The notes beneath the pieces are model-generated. The model was not told where the DNA came from. It did not search any database and saw nothing but the letters and a program-made list of their open reading frames with translations. 41,850 nt of DNA from Candidatus Nomurabacteria bacterium (GTDB lineage Bacteria; Patescibacteriota; Minisyncoccia; Phycocordibacterales; CAIJYI01). The DNA lies in contig CALREZ010000005.1 of assembly GCA_943356445.1 (NCBI GenBank), forward strand, positions 1-41,850, given 5' to 3'. Positions 38,328-41,850 of the stretch are shown here, piece after piece (the stretch's first letter is position 1; every line of letters starts with the position of its first letter). The position numbers and the translations under genes are program-made.

Positions 38328-38369
38328 AAAGGAACCCCGCCCGACTGGAAACAGCCGGGCGTTTTTTTA
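38328..38369 (+). terminator. Terminator after S41 protease
   Basis: gcccgactggaaacagccgggcgttttttt. Confidence 0.8.
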
Positions 38370-38375
38370 AACAAT

Positions 38376-38404
38376 TTGACACGCGAGACAATGTAAGCTA
38401 CTAT
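38376..38404 (+). promoter_or_regulatory. Consensus promoter, leaderless microprotein unit
   Basis: TTGACA-17 nt-TACTAT; ATG 7 nt after the -10. Confidence 0.6.
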
Positions 38405-38410
38405 ATATTC

Positions 38411-38533
38411 ATGGTAAAGAAATGCCAAATTATGAATATCCGCGCCAATACGGGAAAAATCTCCCCCGTACTTTTTGCCGTTCACGAAACCGGCGTTTAT
38501 ATTCAACCATGGCATTTTAATGCGAACTCATAA
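38411..38533 (+). CDS. 40-aa microprotein (not in ORF track)
   Basis: MVKKCQIMNIRANTGKISPVLFAVHETGVYIQPWHFNANS*, between consensus promoter and terminator. Confidence 0.45.
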   Translation: MVKKCQIMNIRANTGKISPVLFAVHETGVYIQPWHFNANS

Positions 38534-38554
38534 ACCGAGTTTTCCTCTTTTGAA

Positions 38555-38590
38555 ACCCCATGGCTGAATACAAGCCATGGGGTTTTATAT
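38555..38590 (+). terminator. Strong terminator
   Basis: aaaccccatggct-gaataca-agccatggggtttta. Confidence 0.8.
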
Positions 38591-38639
38591 TCGGTACGAC
38601 GTTGTTCTTTTAAAATAAACCCAAAAAAGGAGAAGTATC

Positions 38640-39215
38640 ATGAGTGAAATAATCATATCATTAGCGCACCCAAAACTGGAAAAAGTCTATTTGCGTCCTC
38701 TTGAAAAAAGCGACGCGAGCAGATGCTGTCGCTGGATAAATGATGCCGAAATACGACAATTTATCTCCAACCAAAATCTGCTTTCTTTTTCTCAAGAAGA
38801 AAAATGGATAGAATCGGCAAATAACGGAAAAGAAGGAATTAACTTGGCCATTATAACCAAAGAAAAAAATATCCACATCGGCAATCTCGGAATTTGCGAT
38901 ATTGATTGGATCAACCGCCGAGGAACCACCGGGGCTCTTATCGGAGAAAAAGATTACTGGGGAAAAGGATACGGAACAGAAGCAAAACTTCTTCTCTTAA
39001 AACATGTTTTTGACAGTCTCGGCCTTGAAAAAATTTGTTCAACCGTACTAAGCACGAATCCGAGAAGCAAAGCGTATCTTGAAAAAACCGGATACCAAGA
39101 GGAAGGGTGTTTAAGGAGACATCAACTGGTAAATGGAATAAAAGCAGATCTGTTCGTCATGGCTCTTTTCCGCGAAGATTTTTATCCGATCTGGAAAAAA
39201 TATACCGGGGAGTAA
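38640..39215 (+). CDS. GNAT acetyltransferase (RimJ/RimL-like)
   Basis: VYLRPLEKSDASRCCRWINDAEIRQF, GNLGICDIDWINRRGTTGALIGEKDYWGKGYGTEAKLLLLKHVFDSLGLEKI. Confidence 0.9.
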   Translation: MSEIIISLAHPKLEKVYLRPLEKSDASRCCRWINDAEIRQFISNQNLLSFSQEEKWIESANNGKEGINLAIITKEKNIHIGNLGICDIDWINRRGTTGALIGEKDYWGKGYGTEAKLLLLKHVFDSLGLEKICSTVLSTNPRSKAYLEKTGYQEEGCLRRHQLVNGIKADLFVMALFREDFYPIWKKYTGE

Positions 39216-39230
39216 GCATCTCTCTACATC

Positions 39231-39259
39231 GCGCCCCGCTTATTGGGGCGCTTTTTTCT
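39231..39259 (+). terminator. Terminator after GNAT gene
   Basis: gcgccccgcttattggggcgcttttttc. Confidence 0.85.
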
Positions 39260-39337
39260 TGACAAACTTTTTATAAGTGGTATATTAGAAACAGATTTGA
39301 AGTATGTTTTTACTTGTTTGAAATTGGGAGGTTCCAA

Positions 39338-39997
39338 ATGAACACCGTTTATATCGTCTTTCAGCTTCTTGCTGCAGGCTTTGCGGTATATACGGTCTTC
39401 TCCGAATTATATCGCAACAAAGAAAATCTGAGCTTTATCTGGAGCATATGGAAGCGTTTTCGCTTCGGGATGCTTCTGCAGGTACTTGTTCTCATTGTGA
39501 TAGTAATTATTACGGCGACCTTTCTGAATCAAAATGTTCCCTATCTTCATTACGGGTGGTTGAATCTTATCCTCAAGAACGGAGGAAACATTATTATCGC
39601 TCCGGTCGTAGCCGGTACGCAATCTCAATATGTTTTCGTCCGAGTCCTGCCGCCGATATTTCTTTTTGCCCTCATCCTCGCCGTTCCTTTTATGGCAAAC
39701 TTTGAAGAAAGAATTTTCCGAAAAGGATACCATACGTGGGGAAAAATGATACAGCATTCGGTATATTTCGGACTCATGCACTTGGCGGCAGGCATATCGC
39801 TGGCAGTCGCCGTAACTCTCATTATTCCCGGATTATTTTTTGCTCACAAATATCGGCGAACATATCTCCGACTTTTGCCGTCAGTAGAAAAAAAGGAAGC
39901 GGTGAAGGAAGCGGTTTTGGTGACCACTGCCTATCACACGATGACGAACACCATCTTGATTACTTACCTCATGATACTCACCATTTTGTGCATTTAA
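39338..39997 (+). CDS. Multi-TM membrane protein
   Basis: Five or six hydrophobic segments; SD gggagg; TTGACA/TATATT-like promoter at about 39262. Confidence 0.6.
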   Translation: MNTVYIVFQLLAAGFAVYTVFSELYRNKENLSFIWSIWKRFRFGMLLQVLVLIVIVIITATFLNQNVPYLHYGWLNLILKNGGNIIIAPVVAGTQSQYVFVRVLPPIFLFALILAVPFMANFEERIFRKGYHTWGKMIQHSVYFGLMHLAAGISLAVAVTLIIPGLFFAHKYRRTYLRLLPSVEKKEAVKEAVLVTTAYHTMTNTILITYLMILTILCI

Positions 39998-40068
39998 ATC
40001 GTTCCGACGCCGTCGGAACGATTTTTCTTTAAAAAAAGGGCGGCTATAAAAAGCCGCCCTTTGCGTGT
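39998..40068. terminator. Two back-to-back hairpin terminators of convergent genes
   Basis: atcgttccgacgccgtcggaacgattttt and agggcggctataaaaagccgccct. Confidence 0.8.
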
Positions 40069-40077
40069 AACTAAAAC

Positions 40078-41784
40078 TTACGAATACATTTTTTCTTTGT
40101 ATTCTTCCATCATCCTTTCCGCATTCCATTTTCTCTCAGCGTCAAACTTTCCGCGAAGAGCCATTTTGTACCACTCTTCGGAATTACCGTAATAGAGATC
40201 AAGCGCCCGATCCATAACGACCGTCAATCCGTTTTTATCGTCATTCGCGTCATACATATCCATATTTGATGTCGGAAATTGCGTACCGAACGAAAAGAAA
40301 TCATTGGGGTCTTCTTCGCACATCCATCCGTCAATGGTAGACATGTTGATCGCTCCATTGGAGGCCGCGCTTTGCCCTGAAGTACCGCAGGCTTCCATTC
40401 CGACACGAGGAGTATTGAGCCACACGTCAGCGCCGAGCTTGAGGATCTTGCTGATATGCATATCGTAGTTCGGTACCATGACCAGGTTTGGATACTCTTT
40501 GCTGAGTCGCAGCAAGTTCGTCCACGCGATAATCATCTCATGATCATCGGGATGAGGTTTTCCGGCAATGACAAACTGAAATCGTTTGTTCCCCAGCCGT
40601 TCTTTGAGCCAATCGCGAGAATACTTCAAAAGCAAGTCAGGACGCTTATACTGCGCAAACCGGCGAGCCCACAAGACAACGGGAAGTTCCGTATCAATCG
40701 CCTTTCCTTGTCCGCGCAGATATTCATTGAGAATTTTCTTCCCATAAATTTTGGCGCGTTCAAGTTCTTTTCCGGTACGCGCGTGGATGAACATCGGCTC
40801 TTGGAAAAAATCGCGCAACAGGCTTCCGTTCGTAATGGAAACGATCGGAGCGCCATCGGTAATGGAAGCAAACATCGCCTGCGTTACTTCCAAATGTTTT
40901 TTAGACACGGCATTCGCGCGTTTTGAAAGACGCAAACTGGCCGCCCCCATATTGAATCCGGGAGGCGAACGAAAGTCGTCGCCGAGTTTTGCAAGAACGT
41001 CATACGGTAATCCGCGATACATTTTTGCAAACATATCAAGACCGTAGCGGGCATTGCCTGCCGGGTCCGGAGTATGGTTGGTATACAGAGCATGCTCTTT
41101 TACATGAGCAATCGCCGTATCAATCATTTTGCTTCGCGTGTCTTTCGGCAAAGAATACATCATGATGGGCGACGGCAATTGTTTTTCCAAAAGGTATAAG
41201 CCGGTAGGAGCCGTATGACTTTCGTTCATGTGCCATAAATCTATTTTGAGGCCGAGTCTTTCCGCAATCTTTACCGAGCCGACGCCGAGAATAATATCCT
41301 GAGCGATCTGCCGTTCAAAATTTCCTCCGACGCACGTCGGGCCGCTATACAAATAACGGGTATTCATACGGCCAAGTTCGTCGTTTATTTCAATATCCGT
41401 ATCCAACAAATAGACGTCAACCGTGCCGTACGCTTTGCCGGGAATTTTCCAAGCTTTTACGAAGTTTTTTTCTCCGCAAATATCAACAGGGACAACAGCG
41501 CCGGTGTCTTCCAGAATATCGGAATACTCGCGGCGTATAAAATTTACCCCCATATGTTGCGTTCCATCTTTTTCATAAATGCTTTGGTCGTAATATCCGT
41601 ACCGAGCAAGAATAGAAAAGACCGTCAGAGGAACATTAAGTTTTCGCGCAGAGCGAGCAATCGCTCCCGCGAGTGTTCCCAATCCTCCGCTGTACGTATA
41701 TATTTGCGGCAATTCAACTCCATTCGGGCCGAGGCCCATCATCGCAATTTCATGCGTTACATATCCAACTGATTTTACGTTCAT
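40078..41784 (-). CDS. Alpha-glucan phosphorylase-family (GT35-like, short form) protein
   Basis: YSGGLGTLAGAIARSARKLNVPLTVFSILARYGYYDQ, HMNESHTA, RRFAQYKRPDLLLKY, CGTSGQSAASNGAINMSTIDGW; SD aaggaggt. Confidence 0.85.
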   Translation of the reverse strand: MNVKSVGYVTHEIAMMGLGPNGVELPQIYTYSGGLGTLAGAIARSARKLNVPLTVFSILARYGYYDQSIYEKDGTQHMGVNFIRREYSDILEDTGAVVPVDICGEKNFVKAWKIPGKAYGTVDVYLLDTDIEINDELGRMNTRYLYSGPTCVGGNFERQIAQDIILGVGSVKIAERLGLKIDLWHMNESHTAPTGLYLLEKQLPSPIMMYSLPKDTRSKMIDTAIAHVKEHALYTNHTPDPAGNARYGLDMFAKMYRGLPYDVLAKLGDDFRSPPGFNMGAASLRLSKRANAVSKKHLEVTQAMFASITDGAPIVSITNGSLLRDFFQEPMFIHARTGKELERAKIYGKKILNEYLRGQGKAIDTELPVVLWARRFAQYKRPDLLLKYSRDWLKERLGNKRFQFVIAGKPHPDDHEMIIAWTNLLRLSKEYPNLVMVPNYDMHISKILKLGADVWLNTPRVGMEACGTSGQSAASNGAINMSTIDGWMCEEDPNDFFSFGTQFPTSNMDMYDANDDKNGLTVVMDRALDLYYGNSEEWYKMALRGKFDAERKWNAERMMEEYKEKMYS

Positions 41785-41850
41785 TTTACACCTCCTTAAG
41801 GTGAAAAGTATCAAGGTTCAAAGTAAAAACCTGTCCTGAACAGTAGCATT

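Noticed and set aside
1-41850. Possible alternative genetic code (UGA as Gly, as in some CPR lineages)
   Set aside because: Housekeeping ORFs are full length under the standard bacterial code, and UGA is used as a stop (for example the S41 protease ends AAATGA).

Overview
The gene content looks like a chromosomal segment of a Candidate Phyla Radiation / Patescibacteria (Parcubacteria-like) bacterium. This is inferred from gene style; no database search was possible. Housekeeping genes recognised: mltG, a lone purF, leuS, ppdK, ychF, tkt, rarA, uvrA, priA-like, def, an S41 protease, a glucan phosphorylase-family gene, and one tRNA-Arg(CCG). A poorly characterised block at about 14.3-21.6 kb encodes an HxxxCxxC mini-protein, a degenerate J-domain/TM/peptidoglycan-binding fusion, a TPR protein, a coiled-coil membrane protein paired with a MIDAS-type VWA protein, and a secreted protein with a CFI-box-like C-terminus. 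The main leads are: (i) a highly structured tRNA-like element about 70 nt downstream of tRNA-Arg that repeats the tRNA 3' end; (ii) two complete promoter-ORF-terminator units for microproteins of 34 and 40 aa, plus two further small ORFs, all absent from the ORF track; (iii) palindromic DNA embedded in frame in uvrA and leuS; (iv) apparently catalytically degenerate PriA and glucan phosphorylase; (v) the 18.0-19.9 kb membrane/VWA pair behind a palindromic operator-like promoter. Start codons were adjusted by eye. Functional names rest on recognised motifs only.
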